Below are positions 56,388 to 64,000 of a stretch of 64,000 nt of DNA, piece after piece. A program made the translations under genes and the position numbers. How positions within the stretch are numbered: the stretch's first letter is position 1; every line of letters begins with the position of its first letter. The notes beneath the pieces were generated by a model. It was not told where the DNA came from. It saw only the letters and a program-made list of their open reading frames with translations, and ran no database searches. Source of the stretch: Gammaproteobacteria bacterium (lineage in GTDB: Bacteria; Pseudomonadota; Gammaproteobacteria; Burkholderiales; Burkholderiaceae_C); the NCBI GenBank assembly GCA_018815325.1, contig JAHIYE010000010.1, positions 124,001 through 188,000 of the forward strand. The letters run 5' to 3'.

Positions 56388-57344
56388 ATGAAACCAGCGC
56401 TCAACGAAATTGACGAACGCACCAACCTCACCGCCAGCAACAAGTTCGAACTGCTCTTGTTCCGGCTTGGTGAAGCCGCTGACTCCGAGCAACGCGAACT
56501 GTTCGGCATCAATGTCTTCAAGGTCCGTGAAATTCTGGTCATGCCGCCCATCACGGCCATGGTCAATGCGCCCAAACACGTCATGGGCGTGGCCAATATC
56601 CGTGGCCAGATCATTCCGGTGATCGACCTGCCCGCTGTCGTCGGTTGCAAGGCCCAGAAGGGTCTGTCCATTCTGCTGGTGACCGAGTTTGCACGCACCA
56701 CCCAGGCTTTTGCCGTGGAAGAGGTCAACGAGATCGTGCGCCTCGAGTGGAAACAGGTGCTCTCGGCCGAAGGCCATGGCGGCGGCCTGGTCACGAGCAT
56801 TGCACGCCTCGATGGCGATGCCGAGAACACACGTCTGGCCCAGGTGCTGGATGTCGAGCAGATTCTGCGCAACGTGATGCCCAGTGACAAGGAAGACGCG
56901 AACAACAAGTCCACGGGGCCCAAGGTCAACCTGCCCCCCGGTACCGTGGTGCTGGCAGCCGATGACTCTGCCGTGGCCCGCTCGCTGATCGAAAACGGTT
57001 TGACCTCCATGGGCGTGCCTTACATCATGACCAAGACGGGCAAGGAAGCCTGGGAAAAACTGCAATCCATGGCCACCCAGGCAACTGCCGAGGGCAAGAC
57101 GATCAATGACAAGGTTGCGCTGATGCTGACCGACCTCGAGATGCCCGAGATGGATGGCTTCACGCTGACCCGCAACATCAAGAACGATCCGCGTTTTCGC
57201 AACATCCCTGTGGTCATCCACTCCTCGCTGACCGGCTCGGCCAATGAAGACCATGTGCGCAGCGCCGGCGCAGATGCCTACATTGCCAAATTCGTGGCCG
57301 ACGAGCTCGCCACGACCCTGCGCAACGTCCTGACGAAGATTTGA
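56388..57344 (+). CDS. cheV: chemotaxis protein CheV
   Basis: A 318-residue CheW-receiver fusion. The CheW-like part (about residues 20-165) has FGINVFKVREILVMPPIT and VMGVANIRGQIIPVIDLPAV; the receiver domain (about 185-318) has AADDSAVARS (acidic pocket), the phosphorylation Asp in LMLTDLEMPEMDGF and the switch Lys in AYIAKFVADELA. Adaptor coupling receptors to CheA, with adaptation through the receiver. ATG 56388; longer frames upstream are not supported. No other chemotaxis genes lie nearby. Confidence 0.92.
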   Translation: MKPALNEIDERTNLTASNKFELLLFRLGEAADSEQRELFGINVFKVREILVMPPITAMVNAPKHVMGVANIRGQIIPVIDLPAVVGCKAQKGLSILLVTEFARTTQAFAVEEVNEIVRLEWKQVLSAEGHGGGLVTSIARLDGDAENTRLAQVLDVEQILRNVMPSDKEDANNKSTGPKVNLPPGTVVLAADDSAVARSLIENGLTSMGVPYIMTKTGKEAWEKLQSMATQATAEGKTINDKVALMLTDLEMPEMDGFTLTRNIKNDPRFRNIPVVIHSSLTGSANEDHVRSAGADAYIAKFVADELATTLRNVLTKI

Positions 57345-57354
57345 TTCTTCGCAC

Positions 57355-57385
57355 CACAGGTTATGCGATACACGCATAACCTGTG
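57355..57385. other. 13-bp perfect inverted repeat after cheV
   Basis: CACAGGTTATGCG-ATACA-CGCATAACCTGTG, ten bp after the cheV stop and about 75 bp before the glutamate dehydrogenase start. It has no T tract, so it is either a T-less terminator, a transcript-stabilising hairpin or a regulator site for the next gene. Confidence 0.6.
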
Positions 57386-57460
57386 AGCAGCTTGGCCTTG
57401 GACAAACACCGCCAATAGCCATAAGCTGGCGTCCTGACTGCTTTCAGAAGGACTCTGCTT

Positions 57461-58768
57461 ATGTCGCACCCTCTCGACCATGCCACGGCCGCCCCTTCCA
57501 CCCTGCCCTCCTACCTGCAACAGGACAATCTGGGGCCCTGGGGCGTCTACCTGCAGCAGGTTGACCGGGTAGAGCCCTACCTGGGTAATCTGGCACGCTG
57601 GGTAGAGACCCTGAAGCGCCCCAAACGGACGCTTATCGTGGACGTGCCCATCCTCATGGACAACGGCACCATCGCCCATTACGAAGGCTACCGGGTCCAG
57701 CACAACATCTCGCGCGGCCCGGGCAAGGGGGGCGTTCGATTTCACCAGGATGTGACACTCTCCGAGGTCATGGCCCTCTCCGCCTGGATGTCGATCAAGA
57801 ACGCCGCCGTGAACGTGCCCTTTGGCGGCGCCAAGGGTGGCATTCGGGTGGACCCCAAGAAACTGTCGCAGGGCGAGCTGGAACGCATGACCCGACGCTA
57901 CACCAGTGAAATCGGCATCATCATCGGTCCGAACAAGGATATTCCGGCACCCGATGTCAACACCAACGAGCAGATCATGGCCTGGATGATGGACACCTAC
58001 TCGGTGAACCAGGGCTCCACCGCGACGGGTGTGGTGACGGGCAAGCCACTGGACCTGGGTGGTTCATTGGGGCGACGTGAAGCCACTGGGCGCGGGGTAT
58101 TCACGGTGGGTGTGGAAGCGGCCCGGCACATCGGGATGGAGATCAGCGGCGCCCGCATCGCGGTGCAGGGCATGGGCAATGTGGGCGGCGTGGCTGCCAA
58201 GCTGTTCGCCCATGCGGGTGCCCGGGTCGTGGCGGCGCAGGACCATGGCGGCACTATCTATCGCGCCGAGGGCTTCGATGTGCCCGCCCTGCTGGCCCAC
58301 GTGGCCGAGGCTGGAACCGTGGCGGGTTTCGCCCATGCCGAGCGCATGAACAACCACGAATTCTGGAGCGTGGACTGCGACATCCTGATTCCCGCGGCAC
58401 TGGAACAGCAAATCACGGCGAGCAATGCGGGCATCATCAAAGCACGCATGATCATTGAAGGCGCCAACGGCCCGACCACACCCGAGGCGGACGACATCCT
58501 CCAGGATCGCAACATCCTCGTGCTGCCAGACGTGATTGCCAATGCCGGCGGCGTCACGGTCAGCTATTTCGAATGGGTACAGGATTTCTCCAACTTCTTC
58601 TGGAGTGAGGACGATATCAATGCCCGGCTCGTGCGCATCATGAAAGAGGCCTTCGGCGCGGTCTGGGAGGTATCGCAGGACAAGAAGGTCAGCCTGCGCA
58701 CCGCCACTTTCATCGTGGGCTGTACCCGCATTCTGCATGCACGTGAGATGCGTGGCTTGTACCCTTGA
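57461..58768 (+). CDS. gdhA: Glu/Leu/Phe/Val dehydrogenase (glutamate dehydrogenase)
   Basis: A 435-residue amino acid dehydrogenase, by length and motifs an NAD(P)-type hexameric glutamate dehydrogenase. [20 protein letters not shown] and [17 protein letters not shown] (catalytic Lys region) are followed by the Rossmann motif [20 protein letters not shown] and [13 protein letters not shown]. Cofactor preference cannot be fixed by eye. Preceded by an AAGGA site and convergent with DUF1178. Confidence 0.92.
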   Translation: MSHPLDHATAAPSTLPSYLQQDNLGPWGVYLQQVDRVEPYLGNLARWVETLKRPKRTLIVDVPILMDNGTIAHYEGYRVQHNISRGPGKGGVRFHQDVTLSEVMALSAWMSIKNAAVNVPFGGAKGGIRVDPKKLSQGELERMTRRYTSEIGIIIGPNKDIPAPDVNTNEQIMAWMMDTYSVNQGSTATGVVTGKPLDLGGSLGRREATGRGVFTVGVEAARHIGMEISGARIAVQGMGNVGGVAAKLFAHAGARVVAAQDHGGTIYRAEGFDVPALLAHVAEAGTVAGFAHAERMNNHEFWSVDCDILIPAALEQQITASNAGIIKARMIIEGANGPTTPEADDILQDRNILVLPDVIANAGGVTVSYFEWVQDFSNFFWSEDDINARLVRIMKEAFGAVWEVSQDKKVSLRTATFIVGCTRILHAREMRGLYP

Positions 58769-58783
58769 AGACCTGTAGCTGCA

Positions 58784-59254
58784 CTACTGCAGCGTTTCCT
58801 TGAGTAGCTTGGGCAGTGGCAGCGGCAGCACGGCCACGCCCTCCTCAATCAGGGCCTCGGTCTCGGCGCGCGAAGCCTGGCCCCGGATGCCACGCTCCTC
58901 TGACTCTCCGTAATGGATTTTCCGGGCCTCGTCGGCGAACCGATCGCCCACATCCTCGGTTTGCGCCACGATGCGGCGCGCCACATCAAGCCAGGCCGCC
59001 TGCAGGGCCTGCGGTGTGGGGTCGGTGGTTACCGGCTGCTGTAGTGGCGGGTCCTGCGTCACGACAGGCATCTGGGCGGGTTGTTCAGCCCCCAGGTTCA
59101 ACCTCGGGGCGCTGAGCATCTTGTTGATGTTCGTATCACCACATAGCGGACATTCGACAAGACGGCGATCGAGCTGGCTTGCGAAGTCTGCCTCGGAGCC
59201 AAACCAGCCTTCGAACATATGCTGCTGCGCGCACTGAAGGTCAAGAACTTTCAT
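58784..59254 (-). CDS. DUF1178 family protein
   Basis: A 156-residue DUF1178 protein of unknown function. The N-terminus MKVLDLQCAQQHMFEGWF and ECPLCGDTNINKMLSAPRLN (a CxxC pair, C37 and C40) are the family signature; with Cys8 and His12 they suggest a zinc site. The middle is Pro/Gln-rich, and HYGESEERGIRGQASRAE near the end is also conserved. Last gene after nuoN, DUF2818 and NUDIX in the same direction. Confidence 0.88.
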   Translation of the reverse strand: MKVLDLQCAQQHMFEGWFGSEADFASQLDRRLVECPLCGDTNINKMLSAPRLNLGAEQPAQMPVVTQDPPLQQPVTTDPTPQALQAAWLDVARRIVAQTEDVGDRFADEARKIHYGESEERGIRGQASRAETEALIEEGVAVLPLPLPKLLKETLQ

Positions 59255-59264
59255 GCCCGGATTA

Positions 59265-59867
59265 TCAACCAGCTGACGCGAGACCAGGGGTTTGCCAGGT
59301 CAAATCCCAGCTACCCGCCAGTACATTCTGCAGCCACAGTGCCGCTGTGAGTGTCTTGGCATCCGTCACGCGGCCCTCCCGGCACCACTGCAGCAATTCG
59401 GCCGGCGTGGTGGTGAACACATCGAGAAACTCACCCTCATCGAGCTTGCGGGCACCCAGGCTCAGGCCGCGCGCAAACCAGATGTCGATGAACTCCGTGG
59501 AATATGAGATTACCGGATGCAGCACACCCGCACGCGCCCATTGCGTGGCGCTGTAGCCAGTTTCCTCCAGCAGTTCGCGTTGGGCGCAGACCAGCACATC
59601 CTCACCCGGGTCCAGCTTGCCCGCGGGGAACTCGATCATGACCTGCTGCACCGGATAGCGAAACTGGCGCTCCATGACCAGTTTGAGCTCGCCCTGTGCA
59701 TCTTCCAGCAAAGGCACGATCATCACGGCGCCCGGGTGTGTCACGTATTCCCGCACGGCTGTCCCGCCATCGGGCAAGCGCACCGTGTCACGGAAGGCGT
59801 GAAGAAAATGCCCTTTGAAGATTTCCTGGCTGTCCAGCCGGGTTTCAATCAGATGACGATCGTCCAT
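59265..59867 (-). CDS. NUDIX hydrolase (ADP-ribose pyrophosphatase-like)
   Basis: A 200-residue NUDIX enzyme. The Nudix box G-x5-E-x7-R-E-x2-E-E-x-G is complete (from GKLDPGED through RELLEETGY, about residues 82-105). EFPAGKLDPGED and the upstream LVMERQFRYPVQQVMIEFP resemble NudF-type ADP-sugar pyrophosphatases; the exact substrate is not determined. Starts 18 bp after DUF2818. Confidence 0.9.
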   Translation of the reverse strand: MDDRHLIETRLDSQEIFKGHFLHAFRDTVRLPDGGTAVREYVTHPGAVMIVPLLEDAQGELKLVMERQFRYPVQQVMIEFPAGKLDPGEDVLVCAQRELLEETGYSATQWARAGVLHPVISYSTEFIDIWFARGLSLGARKLDEGEFLDVFTTTPAELLQWCREGRVTDAKTLTAALWLQNVLAGSWDLTWQTPGLASAG

Positions 59868-59884
59868 GAACGGCCGCCATCCTG

Positions 59885-60190
59885 TCAGCTACGTTGTCGG
59901 AACAGGTAACGGTAAACGAAGCCTGGAAAGGCCAGGGTCAGAAAGAGTGCACCCGTGATCGCGTAAAACTCCCAGCCCTGGGGCGCAATCTGGCCCGCAC
60001 GCTGCTCCAGCAACAGGCCGATGCCCCCCACAAACAGGTAATACAGCAGCAGCTCGGCCAGCCGGATCGGCAAACTCTTGGACGAAGCCATGGGTACCAG
60101 CCCCAGCAGACGGTTCGTCACAAATGGCAGGTTGGCCGCTACCAGTGCCAGCCCCACGACGAACCACACAGAAACAGTTTGACTCACCAA
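59885..60190 (-). CDS. DUF2818 family membrane protein
   Basis: A 101-residue integral membrane protein with three predicted helices (about 8-25, 40-57, 78-95) and NLPFVTNRLLGLVP after the first. It matches DUF2818, found next to nuoN in betaproteobacteria, so a role with complex I is suspected from context only. Begins 20 bp after the nuoN stop. Confidence 0.85.
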   Translation of the reverse strand: MVSQTVSVWFVVGLALVAANLPFVTNRLLGLVPMASSKSLPIRLAELLLYYLFVGGIGLLLEQRAGQIAPQGWEFYAITGALFLTLAFPGFVYRYLFRQRS

Positions 60191-60209
60191 TTCACTCCGC
60201 GCTCAGGCA

Positions 60210-61697
60210 TCAGGTCGTTAGCATCTGCAAGACTGCCTCGGCGCACAGCGACATCAGGCCGCCAGGCACCAGCCCCAATAACAGCACGAGTGCGCCGTTG
60301 ATGGACAACACGGTACGCACATCCATAGGCGCCGAGACCGTGCTGGCCGTGATGGGTGCATCAAAGTACATGACCTTGACGACACGCAGGTAGTAGAAGG
60401 CGCCGATCAGGGACATCATGACGGCGAAGATCGCCAGACCAATGTCCATGGCCTGACCGGACGCAATCAGGGCCTGCAGCACGGACAACTTCGCATAGAA
60501 GCCGACCATGGGCGGAATACCTGCCAATGAAAACAGACAGATGGCCATCACGGCGGCATAGAACGGGCTGCGCTGATTCAGGCCGGCGAAATCAGCAATT
60601 TCCTCGCTCTCGAACCCTTCCCGGGCCAACAGCAAGATCACGCCAAAGCTCGCCAGTGTGGTCAGCACATAGGTGACCACATAGAACATGGCCGAACTGT
60701 AGGCATTGGCGGCAGAATAAATATTGCCATCCACCACGCCCGACATCAGTCCAAGCAGCACAAAACCCATTTGTGAAATCGTCGAATACGCCAGCATGCG
60801 TTTGATGTTGGTCTGTGCAATGGCCGCCAGGTTACCAATCAGGAGCGAACCAATGGACAGCACCATCAGCATTTGCTGCCAGTCAAAAGCCAGTGGCAGC
60901 ATGCCCTCGACCAGAAGACGAATGAAGATGGCGAAGGCCGCCAGTTTGGGCGCGCCACCAATCATGAGGGTCACGGCAGTGGGCGCACCCTGATAGACAT
61001 CCGGGATCCACATGTGGAAAGGCACGACACCCAGCTTGAATGCCAGGCCAGCGACCACGAAGACCAGTCCGAACACCAGCACCTGGTGCTTGATGTGGCC
61101 CGATGCGATGGCGTGAAAGACGGCATTGATGTCGAGCGAGCCGGTGGCACCGTACATCATCGACAGGCCATAGAGCAGGAAGCCCGAGGCCAGCGCACCC
61201 AGCACGAAATACTTCATGGCAGCCTCGGTCGCTACGGCATGGTCGCGACGCAGCGCCACCAGGGCATAGCTCGAGAGCGTGAGAAGCTCCAGCCCCATGT
61301 AGATCACGAGGAAATTGTTGCCCGAGATCATGATGAACATGCCCAGCAGTGCGAACATGCTCAGGGAGAACATCTCGCCGCCACGCAGCATGTCGCGATC
61401 CGCCGCATAAGGCCGGCCATAAACCAGCGTCACCATCACGGCCACCGTGGCAAAGCATTTGAGCCAACTGCCCAGCGTATCGACCACCACCATGTTGCCA
61501 AAGCCGTAGTAGGTTGCCCCACTGTCTGCATACAAAGCCTGCACCACGGCCACCACGGCCAGGGTGATCAGGGTGAGCACATAGGTAGCCGTTCGGCGTG
61601 CGCTGCTCACACCCAGGTCAAACAGCATGACAACGCAAGCCATGCCGAGCAGAATGATTTCGGGGTAAACCGTTATCCAACTGAGTTTGTCAATCAT
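60210..61697 (-). CDS. nuoN: NADH-quinone oxidoreductase subunit N
   Basis: Antiporter-like membrane subunit of complex I, 495 residues with about 14 helices. [20 protein letters not shown] and the preceding Lys-rich helix carry the proton-channel residues; [20 protein letters not shown] is the antiporter signature. It follows nuoM by ten bp. Confidence 0.96.
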   Translation of the reverse strand: MIDKLSWITVYPEIILLGMACVVMLFDLGVSSARRTATYVLTLITLAVVAVVQALYADSGATYYGFGNMVVVDTLGSWLKCFATVAVMVTLVYGRPYAADRDMLRGGEMFSLSMFALLGMFIMISGNNFLVIYMGLELLTLSSYALVALRRDHAVATEAAMKYFVLGALASGFLLYGLSMMYGATGSLDINAVFHAIASGHIKHQVLVFGLVFVVAGLAFKLGVVPFHMWIPDVYQGAPTAVTLMIGGAPKLAAFAIFIRLLVEGMLPLAFDWQQMLMVLSIGSLLIGNLAAIAQTNIKRMLAYSTISQMGFVLLGLMSGVVDGNIYSAANAYSSAMFYVVTYVLTTLASFGVILLLAREGFESEEIADFAGLNQRSPFYAAVMAICLFSLAGIPPMVGFYAKLSVLQALIASGQAMDIGLAIFAVMMSLIGAFYYLRVVKVMYFDAPITASTVSAPMDVRTVLSINGALVLLLGLVPGGLMSLCAEAVLQMLTT

Positions 61698-61707
61698 CTT
61701 CAGTCTT

Positions 61708-63183
61708 TCAATTCAGTTTGGAGAGCGCCACATGCTTGAGCAGATCGGCTACCGAAGCATCCATCACATCGGTGAACGGTTTCGGGTAAACGCCCATATA
61801 GAGCACCGCCACGGCCAGCAGGGCCAGCATGAAGAACTCGCGGCTGTTGATGTCCACCAGTGTTTTCACGTCATCGTTGGCCACCGGGCCGAGATAAACA
61901 CGCTTGAACATCCACAAGGTATAGGCGGCACCAAAGACCAGCGCGGTTGCGGCGGCAAAGCCCAACCAGAAGTTGGCTTTGACGGCACCCAGAATCACCA
62001 TCCACTCCCCCACGAAACCAGCCGTTCCCGGCAAGCCGCAATTGGCCATGGCAAACAGCAGGGCAAAAGCCGTGAACTTGGGCATGGTGTTGACCACGCC
62101 ACCGTAGCTCGCTATCTCACGCGAATGCACTCGGTCATACAACACGCCGATACTCAGGAACATCGCGCCCGAGACAAAACCGTGGGCAATCATCTGCACC
62201 AGACCACCGGCTACGCCGATGTCGTTGAAGATGAAAAAGCCCAGTGTCACGAAGCCCATGTGGGCCACGGAGGAGTAGGCCACAAGCTTCTTCATGTCCT
62301 GCTGCACCATGGCTACTAGACCGACGTAGATCACAGCGATCAATGACAGGGCAATCATGAGCCAGGCCCACTCACGCGCGGCATCGGGTGCGATCGGCAT
62401 CGAAAACCGCAGAAAGCCGTAGGCACCGAGCTTGAGCATGATCGCAGCCAGCACGGCAGAGCCACCGGTGGGTGCTTCGACGTGCACATCGGGCAGCCAG
62501 GTGTGCACCGGCCACATCGGCACCTTCACTGCAAAAGCAGCAAAGAAGGCGAAGAACAACAGGGTTTGCGCCGTGCTGCCCAGCGGCAAGGCGTGCCAGG
62601 CAGCGATGTCAAAACTGCCGCCCGACTTGGTGTAGAGGTAGATCAGTGCGATCAGCATCAGCAACGAACCCAGCAGCGTATAGAGGAAAAACTTGAACGC
62701 GGCGTAGATTTTGTTGGGGCCACCCCAGATGCCGATGATCAGGTACATCGGGATCAGCGTGGCCTCGAAGAACACATAGAACAGCAGGCCATCGAGCGCA
62801 CAGAAGACGCCGATCATGAGTCCGCTGAGGATCAGGAAGGCGCCCATGTACTGGTTCACGCGCCGCGTAATCACCTCCCAGCCAGCGATCACCACCACCA
62901 CATTGATGAAGGCCGTCAGCAGCACGAACCAGAGGGAAATACCGTCCACGCCCAAGTGATAGTTCACATTGAAGCGATCAATCCAGGGACCCTTCTCGAC
63001 AAACTGCATGGCCGAGGTGCCAAGTTCAAACCCGCTGTACAGGGGCAAGGTGACCAGAAAGCTGATCAGCGCGCCTATCAGTGCCACCCAGCGCACCACG
63101 CGCGCCTGATCGTCACGCCCCAGCGCCAACAGCACGACGCCAAAGAAAATTGGCGTCCAAATCGCCAGGCTCAACAAACCCAT
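61708..63183 (-). CDS. nuoM: NADH-quinone oxidoreductase subunit M
   Basis: Antiporter-like membrane subunit of complex I, 491 residues. [17 protein letters not shown] holds the channel-entry Glu, [20 protein letters not shown] the broken helix and [20 protein letters not shown] the antiporter signature. It starts 13 bp after the nuoL stop. Confidence 0.97.
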   Translation of the reverse strand: MGLLSLAIWTPIFFGVVLLALGRDDQARVVRWVALIGALISFLVTLPLYSGFELGTSAMQFVEKGPWIDRFNVNYHLGVDGISLWFVLLTAFINVVVVIAGWEVITRRVNQYMGAFLILSGLMIGVFCALDGLLFYVFFEATLIPMYLIIGIWGGPNKIYAAFKFFLYTLLGSLLMLIALIYLYTKSGGSFDIAAWHALPLGSTAQTLLFFAFFAAFAVKVPMWPVHTWLPDVHVEAPTGGSAVLAAIMLKLGAYGFLRFSMPIAPDAAREWAWLMIALSLIAVIYVGLVAMVQQDMKKLVAYSSVAHMGFVTLGFFIFNDIGVAGGLVQMIAHGFVSGAMFLSIGVLYDRVHSREIASYGGVVNTMPKFTAFALLFAMANCGLPGTAGFVGEWMVILGAVKANFWLGFAAATALVFGAAYTLWMFKRVYLGPVANDDVKTLVDINSREFFMLALLAVAVLYMGVYPKPFTDVMDASVADLLKHVALSKLN

Positions 63184-63196
63184 GTTCTTGTTCTCC

Positions 63197-64000
63197 TTAT
63201 CGGTTGAGCCATTCGAGGATGGTCGGCCACGTCACGAAATACGTCATGAGCACAAAGATGCCCAGGATCATGGCGAAGGCATAGTGGTAGAGGAAGCCGG
63301 ACTGGATACGACGGGCCAAGCCCGCAATCCAGCCCACCACTTTCCATGAACCGTTGACGATGCCACCGTCAATCACGGCCTGGTCGCCACCCTTCCACAG
63401 GCCGGTGCCCAGTGCGCGGGCGCCACGGGCCAGCACGTTCTCGTTAAACCAGTCCATGTAGTACTTGTTCTCTAGCAATGTGTAGACAGGCTGGAATGCG
63501 CGCTTGATGGCGGCAGGCAAGGCCGGGTTGACCATGTACATGTAGTAGGACGAGACCACGCCTGCCAGCGCCAGCCAGAAAGGCAGCGTAGTGAAGGCAT
63601 GCATGGCCATGGCCACCGGGCCATGGAAGGCCTGTGCGAGCTCCTCCATCACCGGATGCCGTGCGGCATCGACGAAGATCGCATCCTTGAAAAACTCGCC
63701 ATACAACATCGGACTGATCGCCATGAAGCCGATCACCACCGAAGGAATGGCCAGCAGCACCAGCGGCACGGTCACAACCCAAGGAGATTCGTGCGGATCA
63801 TGGTGCTCATCGTGGTCATGGTGCTCGTCATGATGGGCATCCGGATTCTGGTCATAGCGCTCCTTGCCGTGGAACACCAGGAAATACATACGGAATGAAT
63901 AGAAGGCTGTGACAAACACACCAGCGAGCACCGCGAAGCTGGCAAAGCCGGCACCCCAGAGGTGGCTCTCATGTACGGCTTCGATGATGCTGTCCTTGGA
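63197..64000 (-). CDS. nuoL: NADH-quinone oxidoreductase subunit L, C-terminal part
   Basis: The window edge cuts the gene; the last 267 residues are seen, from SKDSIIEAVHESHLWGAG to the end TWPTILEWLNR. The part covers the final antiporter helices, the long lateral helix and the last transmembrane helix. After FRMYFLVFHGKERY there is a His/Asp-rich cytosolic or periplasmic loop (HHDEHHDHDEHHDPHES, about 63790-63835 on the plus strand) that is longer and more His-rich than I remember in most homologues. Confidence 0.96.
   Translation of the reverse strand, partial: SKDSIIEAVHESHLWGAGFASFAVLAGVFVTAFYSFRMYFLVFHGKERYDQNPDAHHDEHHDHDEHHDPHESPWVVTVPLVLLAIPSVVIGFMAISPMLYGEFFKDAIFVDAARHPVMEELAQAFHGPVAMAMHAFTTLPFWLALAGVVSSYYMYMVNPALPAAIKRAFQPVYTLLENKYYMDWFNENVLARGARALGTGLWKGGDQAVIDGGIVNGSWKVVGWIAGLARRIQSGFLYHYAFAMILGIFVLMTYFVTWPTILEWLNR

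Overview
The window reads as a chromosomal segment of a betaproteobacterium of the order Burkholderiales, most likely family Comamonadaceae (Rhodoferax/Polaromonas/Acidovorax-like). The grounds are the high GC content, the gene orders (DUF3579-argD-argF, dapA-bamC-MBL hydrolase, pyrG-kdsA-eno-ftsB, and the end of a nuo operon followed by DUF2818, NUDIX and DUF1178 genes) and a short dispersed repeat (about 60 bp, with a core like AATAGCT...AAGGGCTAGAGGCC) of a kind I recall from that family. The genus assignment is inference. I saw no rRNA, tRNA, CRISPR array, insertion sequence or prophage.

Layout. 0-7.1 kb: a partial AI-2E-family permease, purM, an MFS carrier, an orphan ParA-like ATPase, a SirB1-family protein and the lipid II flippase murJ. 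7.1-12.2 kb: rpsT, DUF3579, argD and argF, a cysteine-cluster protein and an FAD monooxygenase. 12.2-17.4 kb: a topoisomerase IV operon (parE, a lytic transglycosylase, parC). 17.5-23.2 kb: a monocarboxylate-type MFS carrier, a 41-residue membrane peptide, an SDR enzyme, a methyltransferase, dapA, bamC and an MBL hydrolase. 23.3-27.8 kb: an Ala/Pro-repeat lipoprotein, a hypothetical gene overlapping a RoxA-type ribosomal oxygenase, a SlyD-like isomerase, dut and coaBC. 27.9-33.9 kb: pyrG, kdsA, DUF1330, eno, ftsB, a degenerate P-loop/cysteine protein and hslO. 34-39 kb: a gamma carbonic anhydrase, a DUF455 ferritin-like protein and dnaE, which carries a single-base frameshift as read.

39.3-46.3 kb is the most unusual part. 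After tspO and a CrtC/AttH-type lipocalin gene comes a tightly packed set: an ABC ATPase, an FtsX-type permease, a LolA-like periplasmic protein, an outer-membrane beta-barrel, a small membrane-anchored protein and a divergent DedA protein. Together these could span inner membrane, periplasm and outer membrane. The first gene is preceded by a perfect FNR/Anr box (41156-41169) at class II spacing from a plausible -10, so I infer an oxygen-controlled envelope lipid or lipoprotein transport system.

46.5-58.8 kb: a PAS/GAF/GGDEF/EAL signalling protein, a MarR-controlled EmrAB-type efflux operon with its own outer-membrane factor, a divergent ABC exporter, cheV and a glutamate dehydrogenase. 58.8-64 kb, minus strand: the tail of the complex I operon (nuoL partial, nuoM, nuoN) with DUF2818, NUDIX and DUF1178 genes.

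A recurring theme is the dispersed repeat. I count about eight copies. Several form gene ends or starts (MFS stop, coaBC/dut junction, SDR start, dnaE stop), one appears to lie in frame inside the efflux outer-membrane gene, and a more doubtful one lies inside murJ.
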